Notes under the pieces: model-generated | What the model saw: the letters and a program-made list of their open reading frames with translations, nothing else | Database searches by the model: none | What the model was told of the DNA's origin: nothing | Shown: one piece after another, positions 14,221-25,834 of the stretch | How positions within the stretch are numbered: position 1 is the stretch's first letter | Layout of the letters: every line of letters starts with the position of its first letter | DNA from: Pseudeuparius sepicola | Lineage: Eukaryota; Arthropoda; Insecta; Coleoptera; Anthribidae | DNA length: 64,000 bases | Reading direction: 5' to 3' | NCBI GenBank assembly: GCA_963920635.1 | Contig: OY987301.1 | Span: 23,912,501 to 23,976,500 of the forward strand | Translations under genes and position numbers: made by a program

Positions 14221-15091
14221 TCTTCCCTAAATTATTACATATTTACTTGTCGATTGAACCGATTCTTCTTATTATGTGTGCTTCCACCATTTGTTTGGTG
14301 TCAGCATCTTCAAGAATTTTGAGAACTAATTGCTGATTCTATAGATAATGTAATCAGAAATTCCTAAAAATGTCTTCTTGTAGTGTTTGCCTTCACAAAA
14401 AAGTGACAAATATTGTTTATTTGATAACAAATATAGTTTTTACAAAAAAATTATAAAGCAAAGGTGGAGAGAATATTATTGTGTAGAAATCTGAAAAAAA
14501 ATTAAAAAAATAAATAAATAAGAAATTACCCCTATTGCAAAAACCCACAAAGGTGTCGAGTGTGATTTTTTGGTTGAAGACTCCCTCAAAAAATCAGCTT
14601 GTCCGCATTTATTTTTTTGGATTTATCTTTACTGGATCGTAATATGCTATTTTTTTCAACTCCTATTATACATAATATCTATACTATTTCGCATTGTTTA
14701 AATCTTTACGAAGCACGTGATTTCTTTAGAACAACATTTATTATAGGACATAGCGAATCCTCGAAAACAAGTAAACCAAACTGGTTTTTATTTAAAAAAT
14801 TATCCAAAAACTCATTCCAAAAAAACACGCAAAATGCTTAAAGAACTGTTACATTCCAATAAAAATATCGATCTATCTAAGCGTGTTCTAAATATGTCCA
14901 CACTTTTTGTGGGAAGTTTCTAATGTGTAAATCTGTTCAACAAAACGGTAATACTAGAAAAGATTATGTTAATCTGAATCTTTAAATATGCAACAAAAAT
15001 ATAGGAAAAATTCTTCTAACCTTGGTGGCAAATTTATGGTTATGTTATTTTCCAGGACATAAGGAAGGCCCATTTTTATCAGGTATCAGTG
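14221..15091. repeat. Tandem duplication, copy 2 (near-empty site for the MITE)
   Basis: This is the partner of 12571-14180. Around 14671-14690 the sequence reads straight through ('cataatatctatactattt') where copy 1 carries the foldback, so it serves as an approximate pre-insertion site. Small open frames here (14599-14841, 15022-15270) have no recognisable product. Confidence 0.9.
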
Positions 15092-16715
15092 TATGTTTGA
15101 ATGCACAACCGGTCCGTATTAAAAAAGTTTATTTTGACATAAATGTTACAGTTTACACTTACAGACAGATATTAACTTGTAAATGGTTAGGAACTAGGAA
15201 TGTGGGCATGTGGAATATGTTTGAACAGTGGACAGAATGCAAAAGAGAAGTTTCGTCTTTATCTACCTAATAATGTTTACAAAATGAATTATTTAAGTGC
15301 AGCTGGGAGAATGAAACAATAACTCAGGGGTTCTGTGAATATATTTAACTTATTCTCTTACTTTAAAATAGGTAGTCTGACAGCGTTTTTAGTCTGTAGT
15401 CTGAGGGAGTTTCTCTTCTTGATGTACTTTCTTGGGACTGTCCTTTCCTCTTAGACAGGGTCAGTCAATTTTTTGTAGCAGGGCGTTAACATTGCGTATA
15501 GAAAATGACATTTTAAAACTATCCTATCAATATAGGTCCACAAATGTTTCATTTTCAAGGTACAGGGCGTTAAAATTTTGGAATTACATTAGATCTTTTT
15601 ATTCTTTGTACTTTTCTAATTAGAGTTAGAAAATTTTGGAGGGTCTGTTTAGCATAATTAAATTTAACTGATTACAATATGTTGCTCCAAGTTAAAATTA
15701 CCTAATTTTTTTACTACTCAACTAGTTAGAAATTTATTTTGACCAAACCAGGTAAAAATTTGGAAAGTGGAGAATGAACTGGATGATATTTTTAAGTTAA
15801 AAATACGTAATATTTAGTCACATTTACCACTGAAGTAGTAAAAATTATAAAGAATAGCTGTGTAAAATAAATAAATGTCGTGTGCCTTGGTCCTATATAG
15901 TTATATTATAACTAATATAATTATTAAATTTGTTTGGATTTTGTTTTTACTCACAGTAACAAAGTTCGAGCACGTCAAGAAAACATGCTAAGCCTAAGCA
16001 ATAACGTTTGAAAAGTGTGACTTTCCCTTATTTTGATAAATAATTGCGTAAACTTTCAATTACATTGATTTCAAGATGGAGGATACCGTTGTTTTTTTGA
16101 TAACAAATAAATTTTTAACTGTGAAGTTCCATTTTACGTATTTTTAGACTTTGAAGTAATAACTATTTCCTTAAATCAGAGAAAAAATAGCGAATTTTGA
16201 CCGTGTAGATATATTTTTACCATTAAAGGATAACATGACCAACAAGTTAGAATAAGGGTTATTTTTAGTAAAAAATAATGAGATTATTGTTTTTTTTTTG
16301 CTCATGCATATTTTATACCTTTAGTTGCCAGGTAAACACGAGATTAAGAAAATGATAGGAACATTAATAATATGTGAGAGGGTCTCTAGAAGGGGGTTTC
16401 TAAAAGAGAAAGCTGGAGAGATTCTTCTGGGAAACGATGATTGTCTTTAAAAGATGAACAACAGACGAACAGACTACCAAATGTTCATGTTGTGAAGGAG
16501 ATCGATCTGTTCTGATTATACCTAAGGGTAGTTAGGGTCACTTTTAAAGGATACTTTAGTTTGTTTATGAAATCGGGACTTAATCATTTCTTTCTTACAT
16601 TTTCCTCATCACAAGCGAATAGAAGTTGATCGCCTGCCTTTAAGTAAAGGAAACGTAGCTACTTACAGATATTATTAGATGCTATTAGAATTTGGCTCAG
16701 CCAGTTAAACAATAA
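15092..16715. other. AT-rich non-coding DNA
   Basis: No gene, RNA or bounded repeat recognised up to the target duplication of the downstream hAT element. Confidence 0.5.
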
Positions 16716-17032
16716 ACAACTATCACGGGCGTAGCCAAGGGGGGGTTTCGGGGGTTCAACCCCCCCCCCCCCGAAATAAGCAAAATATTACCTAATATTA
16801 TACCGAAAAAATACGAGGAGTGAAGAGTTAAATTATTATTACGTTTGAATATATGTAGTAATAGTAGCGCCTAGCGCCATCTTTTGACGAGAGGCAGACG
16901 CAGTTGCAGCCGAACTATTTTGTATTGTAGGGACACTTTGCGTTGTTTCTCGAGTATTCGCCACGCCCCTCGGTCGAAATGAGCGGAACTTTGTGAAAGT
17001 TCGTGGAAGTTTTTGGACGGCTATTGGGCTGC

Positions 17033-17040
17033 TATATAAG
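17033..17040 (+). promoter_or_regulatory. TATA box of the hAT transposase promoter
   Basis: TATATAAG lies in a GC-rich context about 195 bp upstream of the first in-frame ATG (17229) of the transposase relic. The spacing suits a leader exon or 5' UTR. Likely the element's own promoter; the transcription start is not determined. Confidence 0.5.
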
Positions 17041-17228
17041 CGGCGCCGCGGCGCGTGACCGCGCTTACGGCAGTATTGTTCCATGCGAACTCGAAGCGAA
17101 TAAAAGTGAAAAGTGGTGAACGAATAGTGAAGAGAATTAAGTGTACCGTGTAAGTGAGTAATTTTAGTGCACTGTTATTCGATGACCTTGTTAAGGATAG
17201 ATACGTGAATCATTATTACTGTCGAAAA

Positions 17229-17675
17229 ATGGAGGGGAAGAAAAGGAAGGGTAATAAACCTAAAGGTATGGACTACTGGAAAAAGTGGTGTAGTCAAGGT
17301 CAAGGGGTTTCTAATAGAGAAACAAATTTGGATTTAGCTATCAAAGCTTCAGCTACCTTGCATGCTGATAAGAAGACTGCCTACCCCGAAATCTAGTTTG
17401 GAATGCCTAGATATGTGCGATAAAAACCTTTATCCTAATATTTACACATTACTACAAATCTTGGCTACCATTCCTGTATCCACTGCTACCCCAGAAAGGT
17501 CTTTCTCGAGCCTAAGGAGACTGAAAAACTATTTACGAAACACTACAAGTGAAAACAGACTTAATAGTTAATGAACATTCACTATGGAACAGAAATTCAT
17601 GCAGATGAAGTGGATATACTTAAAAGAAAAAGCCGAAGATTTCTTCCTTAATGGTTTTAGATTTAGCGCAGAGGA
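17229..17675 (+). pseudogene. hAT transposase relic (N-terminal fragment fused to C-terminal dimerisation region)
   Basis: From ATG 17229 a basic N-terminal segment (MEGKKRKGNKPKG...) runs for 56 codons to a stop at 17394-17396. A shifted frame then carries the hAT C-terminal signature, with ATPERSFSSLRRLKNYLR at about 17491-17544, ending RLNS and a stop. After another shift, NIHYGTEIHADEVDILKRK continues to about 17675; this is the usual tail of hAT proteins. The zinc finger and most of the RNase H-like catalytic core (with its D, D and E residues) are missing, so it cannot be active. Related hAT C-termini are widespread as ZMYM/TTF-type annotated proteins in insects. Confidence 0.85.
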
Positions 17676-17929
17676 ACGAAATTAATTTATCAATTTCATT
17701 TAAGTTAAGAACTTTATAAATATGTCGTAGTTTTTCGGATGAATATATAGATATTAAATTTCATGTAAGTATATTTTTGTTGTTTTATTTACTTCTCAAA
17801 CTAAACCCCCCCCCCCCAAAACTAAATCCTGGCTACGCCCGTGACAACTATAAATTCTAGGTATCTCGAGGCTTCAAATTGTAGAAGGAACCAATAAAAT
17901 TTAACACCTTTCGCTTCTTCACTTCCAAC

Positions 17930-18450
17930 TGTTAACAAAAAATGCTTGAGTTTAGCACAAACAAGGTCGAGAACAAGGCTTTTAAAAAGACTGTCATTTC
18001 AATCCGCTTGCGGAACCCGCAAGCCCCGTTGCCAGTTTTCTCAGCACAGGACAGGGCTTTTGTTGAAGTTGTGCCATTGCATCGAACGGCCGACGCGCCC
18101 TTTAAGTTTTATGGCGCACGTCATCCGCAACATTGCAACACACGCAATTTGGAGCGCGCCCCCCTCGCAGGGGCTGCGTTCGGGGGGGACGCAGCTGTGC
18201 GGGAGCACCGATTAGGGGTGGTCCTCCCCCCCCGCCCCCCCTCCCCCCTGCACCCGCGCGTCGCCCGGCGGCCAGTGTTGTTTCTGGCGCCGAATCCGCA
18301 GCTGCTCCATCGCGTGCGGTGAGACGGTGCGGGTCACGTGAACGAAACCTCTAAATAAATCACAAGTGTTAGATAACAACTGAGTGATAGTAATGCGGAG
18401 TGGGTCGGGCGGGGCGGTCTCCCGCGCTCAAAAATATTGTGGCAATCGGT
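17930..18450 (+). promoter_or_regulatory. CpG-rich island, possible promoter or first exon
   Basis: Base composition changes abruptly from AT-rich to strongly GC- and CpG-rich, most marked at 18080-18330 and 18395-18430, with C-runs near 18225. A possible splice donor GCG|GTGAGA lies at about 18320. An open frame (17942-18322) and two overlapping ones cross it, but none shows a domain and their composition is dominated by P/R/A from GC bias. It may be an upstream non-coding first exon and promoter of the + strand gene whose exons lie at 37.7 and 54.9 kb, or an unrelated promoter. Inference from composition and position only. Confidence 0.4.
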
Positions 18451-18840
18451 TTCAAACGTTACGCGTATTATTATGCTCAATTATTGTCGTTCTAGTTATT
18501 AATAGATTTCATCATGTCGTGGCGTATTCACCTATGAACCGTATATTTCTGACTCATAGAAGTCATCAGTGACACTACTTTTATCTCGCTTCGCTAGCTC
18601 CGCCATTTTTAAGATAAATTTCGATGCATTAGAACCAGTTTATATTAGACACCTAATCGGAATAGGGAGAAGATACCGTCTTCTCGTGGGAACATATAAA
18701 AATAATCCTTCATCTCTCCATACACCTTGAAAGTCGTGGTTATTTTTAGCACTTCAAATAATAATGCTTCGTTCTTTGTCTTTGTTAGTTTTTGTGTCGT
18801 TACTATGATTGACGTTAGTGTTATTTTTAGATAACTTATA

Positions 18841-19521
18841 TATAGTATTTCTAAAGTCACTTGGAACAGCATAAAAACCTGTGAATTTTATACGGGTGAT
18901 TTCTGCTGATAAGTCTGGTATTTTTACCAGTAGCAGAGCGTTGTAAATGCTATGAAATAGATCGCGCCTTGTATATCACTTTGTTCCAAGTGAGTTCATT
19001 TATATTTTACCAGGGTAGCTCGAGAACAGGCGCTTCCGGCAATAAAATACGAGACAAAACACTTTTTAACCATATCAAACCGCACCTCGTATTATAAGTA
19101 AAAAGGAGATGAAGGAGACAGAGACGATAGATATTGTAGTAAAAACAACTGACTGCATGCTCGCCTAATATAATATACCACCAATACTTGCATGGGCTAC
19201 ACTGTTCGACGGCTGGCCATTTTTACAGCGAAATGCGGTGGATTATAGGCGTGCGATAATTTCACAGATTTTAGGATATACTTGCGTAAATAGTTGTGAT
19301 CGATATGGCTTTTTAGAGACCTTTTGACAATATTGTATGGTGCATTAGCCTTTACGTTATGTGTGACGACAACCTTAAAAAAACTTAAAGGTGAAATATT
19401 ATGTTGCTTGTAGAATATGTATATCTTTAAAAAACTGCGTGACGCTTATGTCCGATATTAGAGTTTTTTTTATGCAATTAGAGTTTTTTATACTGTTTCA
19501 AGTGACTTTAGAAATACTATA
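18841..19521. mobile_element. Inverted-repeat element with 29-bp ends
   Basis: Left end TATAGTATTTCTAAAGTCAC (then TTGGAACAG) is mirrored at 19493-19521, ending GACTTTAGAAATACTATA. The interior is non-coding. The left part includes a shorter inverted-repeat unit (18857-18993) that recurs at 25.3-25.8 kb. TA flanks are plausible but ambiguous in the surrounding TA-rich sequence. Confidence 0.65.
18857..18993. mobile_element. Short MITE, TCACTTGGAACA ends
   Basis: Ends TCACTTGGAACA and TGTTCCAAGTGA are exact inverted repeats. The 137-bp body, including a small 'ggtatttttacc' hairpin and 'gaaatagatcgcgcc', is about 85-90% like 25712-25834 by eye, so this is a dispersed family rather than a local hairpin. 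Confidence 0.75.
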
Positions 19522-22489
19522 CCATAGTAGATCTAGTTCTTAATTCGCCGCGAAATATAATGACATATACTTCGATGAGTCTCGCATTTTTGGGTTCCGA
19601 CTAAAATAGAATTTCATCAAAATATAATGTCGTATATAAATTTAAAGTTTTGAGGGAAAATACTCATGGAAAGTACTTTAACTAACTCCCTGTATATAAG
19701 GTACCTACCTAACAACTAATGAAACCAGATTATTTGCCGTACTCGGAAGTGAAGGAAATTTTCAACGAGAATGCATTTTAACTCACTTCTGTATCTCGAA
19801 AACCAAACAAGATAGGCATATTGGTCTATAGCACAGAGAAGATCAGAATACAGAGAGTCTGTTTTGTCAAATATGTCAAATGAAGCCCAACTTTTACGTA
19901 ATTTTTCACACACCCGATAAGATCGTTCAGATCTATGAATAAGGGTTCTTTATTCATTGGTTCAGGGTTCAGACAAACCATGAAGTAAGAGAAAGAAGAT
20001 CCACAGTGACTGACCTACAATTGATTAATGGGGCTAGTCTGGTCATATAGAAAACTGCACGCAGGCGAATAATAGAAGTTTAGTAGACTTCTCTGAAATG
20101 TTTCATTTTTTCCTCTTAGTTTTTAAATAAAAAGTAATCCAAAATTTTAAGATATAGCTCCTCTTGCTTTCAAAAGATGGCGCTAGATACAATCCATGTG
20201 CTGAAAGTCCTCTGTAGCTAAGTTCACAATATTAGTTCCTAGTTATAATTTGTGAATTAGGTATCGATTTTTACAAATAATATAACCTAATTACCTATCC
20301 TTGGTATACTTTTCAAACAGTTCAAAATGAAATAATTTTTATTTTGAGATTTTAGTTATAACGTCTTTTATTATTATCTATATCTATTAAAAAATGACCT
20401 TATTTATTTGCTTATCAAAATAATAAACCTATGTAATATTTTTTATAATGTAGGTATGAAACATAGAAAAGTCTATTATAGGTATAAAATCTGGTTGATA
20501 TATTTAGATACCAGATACTTCCCAGATTCCTTTGTGGTGATTCGTGTTCTGTTTTTTTTTGTGATGTTTGCTGTATCAAGCCTATAACGAATAGTGAATG
20601 CGTAATAATTACCTTTTAATGTAAGTACTTATTTAAATACCAAGCTAAAATTTTATTTCAATATATTATTTCTTTCTTACCCAGCTTAAAGAAGACACAA
20701 TAAATTGAGGAAAATTCTTACAAGGTCCACGCATTCGCCTTCGATTAACACTTGACGTTCTGCCCCATATTTTTTCACCAAAACTACCATCCCAAATTCC
20801 GAAAATGAGGAAAAGAAGCATTTTAAAAACCAAGAATTTATGGAGGAAGAACATAATGACAAGGACAAAGGTAGATCAAATATCCATGATACTTAGTATC
20901 ATGGCAAATGTCTATATTTACAAGATTACCTAATATAATAAAAATATATAAGTTTACCCACCCTTGTCCTTTCACTGTTCTATTTTCTGGTGAAACACAT
21001 CTATTGCCATCATAATAGGAAGATTGTTGGAATAAGCTTTTCCAAAACTCCCCTCCATACTTTCTGCAGCTTATTATTCTTCAATAGGTCACTTTCACAA
21101 GCACTAAATGGAAAATATGTTTTCGAATAAACAAAATATGTATAAGGAAATACTGTGAGATTTAAGTTCTTAGGTACATTATTTATTTATAAAAGGTAAT
21201 AATGGGTACCTATAGGTACCTACCCTCCATAGGCATTTGTTTCTAACAACGGGGACACTTGTAGCAACCAGTTTTGTTCTTAGAATCCAGCCTCATCCAG
21301 CATATAGCAGGTAACCATATTTTAAGCTGTCATATACTGTCAGCCCACAAATCACTAACCAATTAGGCACCCCGAAGTTTCCGCACGCGGTTTTGATCCA
21401 AACCCATGGATACATACATTATGATGTCGGTAAAGAAAATTACTACTACGTTAAGTTTCTTAAGGTATTTTCAAATTTCTAAGATTTTGTATATTTATCT
21501 TGGACCAGGGGCTTTTAGGAAACTAGATGACTGTAGTTCACCATTGCAATCATCAAATTAATTTTTAAAATTTAATCGTACTAGCCCATTACCGTTTAAA
21601 GTTGGGCTCCATTTTATATATTTGACAAGATGATTTCTCTGTATTCTGGTCTTCTCTCTGTCTATTTTATAATTATTATAATATAGATCAGATTATTTTT
21701 TGACGTTCTATACCTGTCATTGCGTTTTCTCTAAACACCCTGCTCATACAATCCGCGTGGCATTGAAGGTTTTAGCATCTAACTTAAAAAATAAAAATTA
21801 TTATGAATGTGTTACTCGCTCTACCCGCAGCCAAATTCGCTGTTTCTATTTTGCATTTATTTCGGAAAGAATTTTACTTAAACCGGGATTTATGGTTCAT
21901 ACAACATGTTTCTATGTACTTATTTGGATCTATCGATTGTGGTTACCGATCAAGTACCTATATATACTACGTTTGTAATCTTTTTAGTTGTAGGTACCTA
22001 CCTACCTATAGTATTCATTGATATCTCAAGCACCATAATAACGCTATCTGTAGTTAAGGATAAGCTAAAAATAAATATTGAAAAGCCAGTTTTTATGTTC
22101 GAACACAAACTAATATTGTCTGTGGGTGAAGTAACTATGAATAATGAAATAGAATCCATTGATGGAGACTCCATTGATCTTTGGGAATATATATTTATAG
22201 AAATAATTGAATTCGATATGTGCTACCAGGATAAACAAAATTATTTATTTGATATTTTCGGAATTCCTCCACTTCACTTCGTGGATAATATAAACTACCT
22301 ACTGTTCCTGAGAATGTAGAGTTTTTTGAAAATTGACTAATAAACCCTTCTTGAGTTGAGATTTTAAATTTTCTGTTCGTTTTATTTAAAAAAAGGGCAA
22401 GATAATTATCACCCTGCTATTCTATTTCAATTTTCCTAAATTGTCATAATTCTGGACGGTCAAATGGGGTAATTGTAAACGAGTGGTTG
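19522..22489. other. AT-rich non-coding DNA
   Basis: No gene or element recognised. An open frame of 137 codons at 21906-22319 (+) begins with an ATG and is the longest unassigned ATG-started frame here. It has hydrophobic stretches but no family resemblance I can see, and I do not call it a gene. Confidence 0.45.
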
Positions 22490-22695
22490 CTGCTTCTAGC
22501 CAAAACATGTCTTCTTTTAGAAACCTAACAACACGAAGACTTCAAAGCATTGTAGTGGATAAGCTAACTTATTTTTTTCTGATTGTTCGCCTTCATAAAA
22601 TGCTGACAAATAGGGTTCATTTGACAAAAAAAGTATAACCCATAGAATGTAATATCACAGTCTGGAGGTAAAAGCTTCTTCGCATTTTTTAGATC
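22490..22695 (+). repeat. Dispersed repeat, copy near 22.5 kb
   Basis: This stretch shares order and wording with 57640-57880: 'cattgtagtg(g)ataagcta', 'cttcataaa.tgc', 'atttga', 'gaatgtaat.tcaca', 'ggaggtaaaagcttcttc'. The copies are heavily diverged and no ends were defined. The 12.6/14.2-kb duplication carries a weaker version of the same order. Confidence 0.6.
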
Positions 22696-22810
22696 GTTAT
22701 TTATGAATATATTGTCTTTTCTTGTCCACTATTATTAAATATGTAATTGAAGGATGGTTCTTTGGTTTAGGACAGTTCTTTAAAAAATTACAACTCTATC
22801 TTTTGCAAGC

Positions 22811-22837
22811 TTTCGCAAAATATATTTGCTTCATCAG
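22811..22837 (-). ncRNA. Hammerhead-ribozyme-like core in the PLE 3' region
   Basis: On the minus strand the sequence reads CTGATGA, then a GCAAA / TTTGC helix with a TATAT-like loop, then GAAA. These are the two conserved hammerhead boxes separated by stem II. PLEs are known to encode hammerhead motifs, and this one sits just 3' of the PLE coding region. Stem III can form with one mismatch ending at a UA cleavage position; stem I is weak by eye. Activity is unproven and the copy may be degenerate. Confidence 0.6.
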
Positions 22838-23127
22838 GCTAAAATAAATATACAAAATTGATAAATTAAAACTAATATAGAATCAAAACTTACCAAAGAG
22901 ATCAAAATATTAGCCTTAATGTAAAAATAATTGTAAAAACGATTGTATGTGGGGTTAAAAATATCAATTTGATTTGATAAAGTCAGAATTAATAAAAAGT
23001 CACACAAAAATGAAAAAGGTAAAAGGTGTAAAAAAGTACAGAGGCCAGTATATAAATTGAGCAGAGAGAATTAGAATAAATTACGCTTAGATTATTTACA
23101 TCAGTACGAAAATTTATTGAATTAGGA

Positions 23128-23722
23128 TCAGAATTCAGAATTTATAAAAATAGATTCTGTTATAAGTCTTTTTTGATAATTTTGTTCAAGATTAAGGACT
23201 AATGGTTTACTTAAATCTAAATTGTGATTAGTTAAATTATGATGATTTGCTAAAGCTGTATGGTTATTATTATTATTGCAATCTCTCCTATGATCATTCA
23301 TACGATTTTTTAAATAATTTTTAGTTTGTCCAATATATGTATACCTGGACAATTTAAATAAGGAACTTTATAAATCAAATTAGAAAAATTGGTAATAGGA
23401 GTTTTATCTTTAAATTTATTAAATAAAATTGAAGTTGTTTTAAGATAAGAAGGTACAATTTTTAACATTAAAATTATGGGTATTATATAATACAGAATTA
23501 ATAATTTTCAATGGATAACGATTATCTAAAAGTAATTTTTTGACTAAATTAAAGTTCTTAGTCCATTGATGATTATGTGTTTTAATGATTTAATTATAGA
23601 AATTTTCTGGGATCTTTTATGGAAAGAATCAAAATTGAGAACTCTTTTAGATGATAATGGTTTTATATACCAATCAGTGACAATAGTATTATCAACCGAA
23701 GAACCATCCTTCAATTACATGT
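23128..23722 (-). pseudogene. PLE reverse transcriptase end, linker and GIY-YIG endonuclease
   Basis: Reading the minus strand from 23722: TDWYIKPLSSKRVLNF (PLE-type WY.KP motif) near 23677-23630, then after a frameshift FNLVKKLLLDNRYPLK, then in another frame VPSYLKTTSILFNKFKDKTP and LIYKVPYLNC, the usual lead-in to the nuclease. After one more shift comes YTYIGQTKNYLKNRMNDHRR (about 23341-23282), with the GIY-YIG tyrosine/isoleucine/glycine core, the conserved arginine and histidine, and a later glutamate in LITESIFI. The frame ends at 23128. At least three frameshifts make it non-functional. It would have cut DNA for target-primed reverse transcription. Confidence 0.88.
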
Positions 23723-24118
23723 TATTTATGAACCACATCATTTCTTTAGTACAACATACAGCACATGGTGAATTGGTGAATCCTCTACGACAACTACCTA
23801 AACATCGACTGATAACTTTTTAGTCCAAAAATGAATCTAAAAGCAATATGAATCCCGATTTCAAAAACACACGAACGGAGATATTGGGGATTTCTGGGAT
23901 AGGTTTACAAATATACAAAATACCCACCAACGAGTTTTTACTTATCCATCATACCTAAAAAATGCTAATATAGGGTTAAAAGTGGCTGCGAATTCTAGCT
24001 CCTTTCGTTCCCTGGGCCGTTTTCTTGCACAGGTATGAATATTTTATTAAAAAATCGCGAATGCCTAATTATTAAATGTGAAGTTATATAATATTATGCA
24101 TTTATACGGTCGATTTAA

Positions 24119-24249
24119 TAGGTTTGTTCCAACACATAGTTCTGAACCAGATTCTAGCGAATCAGAACCCAGAAAAGTAATTCGAGAACTGTTTTCAACC
24201 AACTATATCGCCCAAACCCGGTTCAGAACTGTTGTTGGAACAAACCCTA
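24119..24249. mobile_element. Short MITE with about 30-bp inverted ends
   Basis: Left end GGTTTGTTCCAACACATAGT then TCTGAACC; right end GGTTCAGAACTGTTGTTGGA then ACAAACC. The arms differ at a few positions. The ORF over it (24078-24263) is a by-product of the palindrome. Confidence 0.8.
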
Positions 24250-25330
24250 TATTAAAAGTGTGAATTTACCAAATAAGCGAAATTCGTGGCAGTCAGCGGA
24301 AATGGTCATTTATAAAAATCATAAAATTTAAAATATTTATTTAATGTCGGTATAAATTTGGCTGCGTTATGCGGGTGCCAAAATTAGTTTTAGAGATATT
24401 CATGGACGTAACCAGATTTTTGTCACCAAACTCTCACCATGAGGAAGCCAAAAATGTAATAAAATAAAAATTAATATTCCATTTCGCAGAGCTTTCTTAT
24501 TACTCCGGTAATTACAAACTATTATTAAGTACAATATTTTTTCTCATCTTTGTGCTTTCAAAATGTAAAAAAATGAAATATGCCCTATGACAGTTAAATT
24601 GAAAAACCTACAGGTACACACTTTTTATCATTTTAAAATTTTCCAATGGAAACTAACGATGCAACCACAAACCACGATCGAATTTGCTAACATATCGAAA
24701 CACGTAGCTTCTTTTTAAATTATTTACTAAGGAAACTTAGGTATAACGTATAAAATTCCTCGTTATTTTCTCTTGCCTAAAGTTGTAAGCATATAGGATT
24801 CTTTGCTGAATTCCTTGAAGTGCAAAGCTTCTACTCAGAAATTCTCATACCCTTAACTTTCTTATTTTCTAATATAAAAAGTTAAAGTTGTATAAAAGTT
24901 ACAGATATCTGCCTAAGTAAAATCCATAGCGAGTACTGAAACAGGGACTGATGTGAATATAATAGAGTAGTAGGTAACCAAAAACCGGTACTTGGCGAAA
25001 TGCGAAATGTGGTAACTGAGTATATATACCTAAATCTAAAAACGTCACATTTTAACGAGAAATAATAATTTGCACTGCTTTTTCACTTTCAATTCTGGGA
25101 CAAAATATATACCTATTTCAAATTTCAAATGTATTTTATTATTTTTTTATTAATTGGAAAATATTTTAATCAATATTCCTATATATGCATAAAAGCTTGA
25201 GTCCAATTTGACAGCCGGCATTACGAATCATTCTACCGTGGGACTATATGTTCTTGCATGTGCTTATGATTATTTTTCTTCTTATTGTTATAGTATAAAT
25301 AAATATAGTATAAATAAAAAAATAATGTAT

Positions 25331-25834
25331 TCACTTGGAACAGCACAAAAACGCTTGGGCCGCGTTTGCTTTATAAAACAAGACGGAGTCGTAGGCGGCG
25401 CGTGGTCCTTAATAATATTATACAAATTTTATTAAAGTGCTCTAAAAAAAATAAAATAAACTTTGAAATAATTCAAACCAAAGCAAACCAATAAATTTGT
25501 TACAAAGAAAACAACACCACACAAAAATCTATAACCAAAACCAAAATCCGTAAAATAAAGCGCAATCCTTATTTCCGTGCACGGCATTGGTTATACTGGC
25601 CTAACTGACCCACGTCGCCACCTGCTCTATGGATCTCCGAAATTCCGACCAATCAAATGTCTACACTCGCTTTCTTATTGGCTGCCTCCTTGACTAGGTC
25701 AATGTCGACCGCATAAAAACCTTTGAATTTTATACGGATGATTTCTGCTGATAAGTCTGTTTTTTTACCATCAGCAGAGCGTGGTAAATGCTATGAAATA
25801 GATCGCGCCCTGTATATCACTCTGTTCCAGGTGA
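25331..25834. mobile_element. Second TCACTTGGAACA-type MITE, longer version
   Basis: It starts TCACTTGGAACAGCAC and ends CTGTTCCAGGTGA. The right 123 bp (25712-25834) matches the 18.9-kb copy. The left end is separated from it by about 370 bp of other sequence, GC-richer towards its right end (25560-25710), either an insertion or the fuller form of the element. Confidence 0.65.

Larger units (their letters stand above)
16724..17843 (+). mobile_element. hAT-family DNA transposon, internally deleted copy with 8-bp TSD
   Basis: Terminal inverted repeats CACGGGCGTAGCCA / TGGCTACGCCCGTG bound the element. A perfect 8-bp duplication, ACAACTAT, flanks it (16716-16723 and 17844-17851), the hallmark of hAT transposition. 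G/C homopolymer tracts sit just inside both ends. The interior holds a TATA promoter and a transposase relic in which a short N-terminal part is joined to the C-terminal dimerisation region. At 1.1 kb it is far shorter than an autonomous hAT, so it is a deletion derivative. Confidence 0.93.
22738..23722 (-). mobile_element. Penelope-like retroelement (PLE), truncated and decayed
   Basis: The minus strand carries, in order, the end of a PLE reverse transcriptase, a linker, a GIY-YIG endonuclease, and then a 3' region with a hammerhead-like core. The segment is bounded by an inverted pair: 'gtaattgaaggatggttctt' at about 22745 and its reverse complement at about 23699-23720. Flanking partial inverted repeats are usual for PLEs. 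The catalytic palm with the aspartate pair is absent, so the copy is 5'-truncated and dead. Confidence 0.85.

Noticed and set aside
21906..22319. 137-codon ATG-started frame
   Set aside because: AT-rich region, no recognisable domain, no splice or promoter context; consistent with chance.
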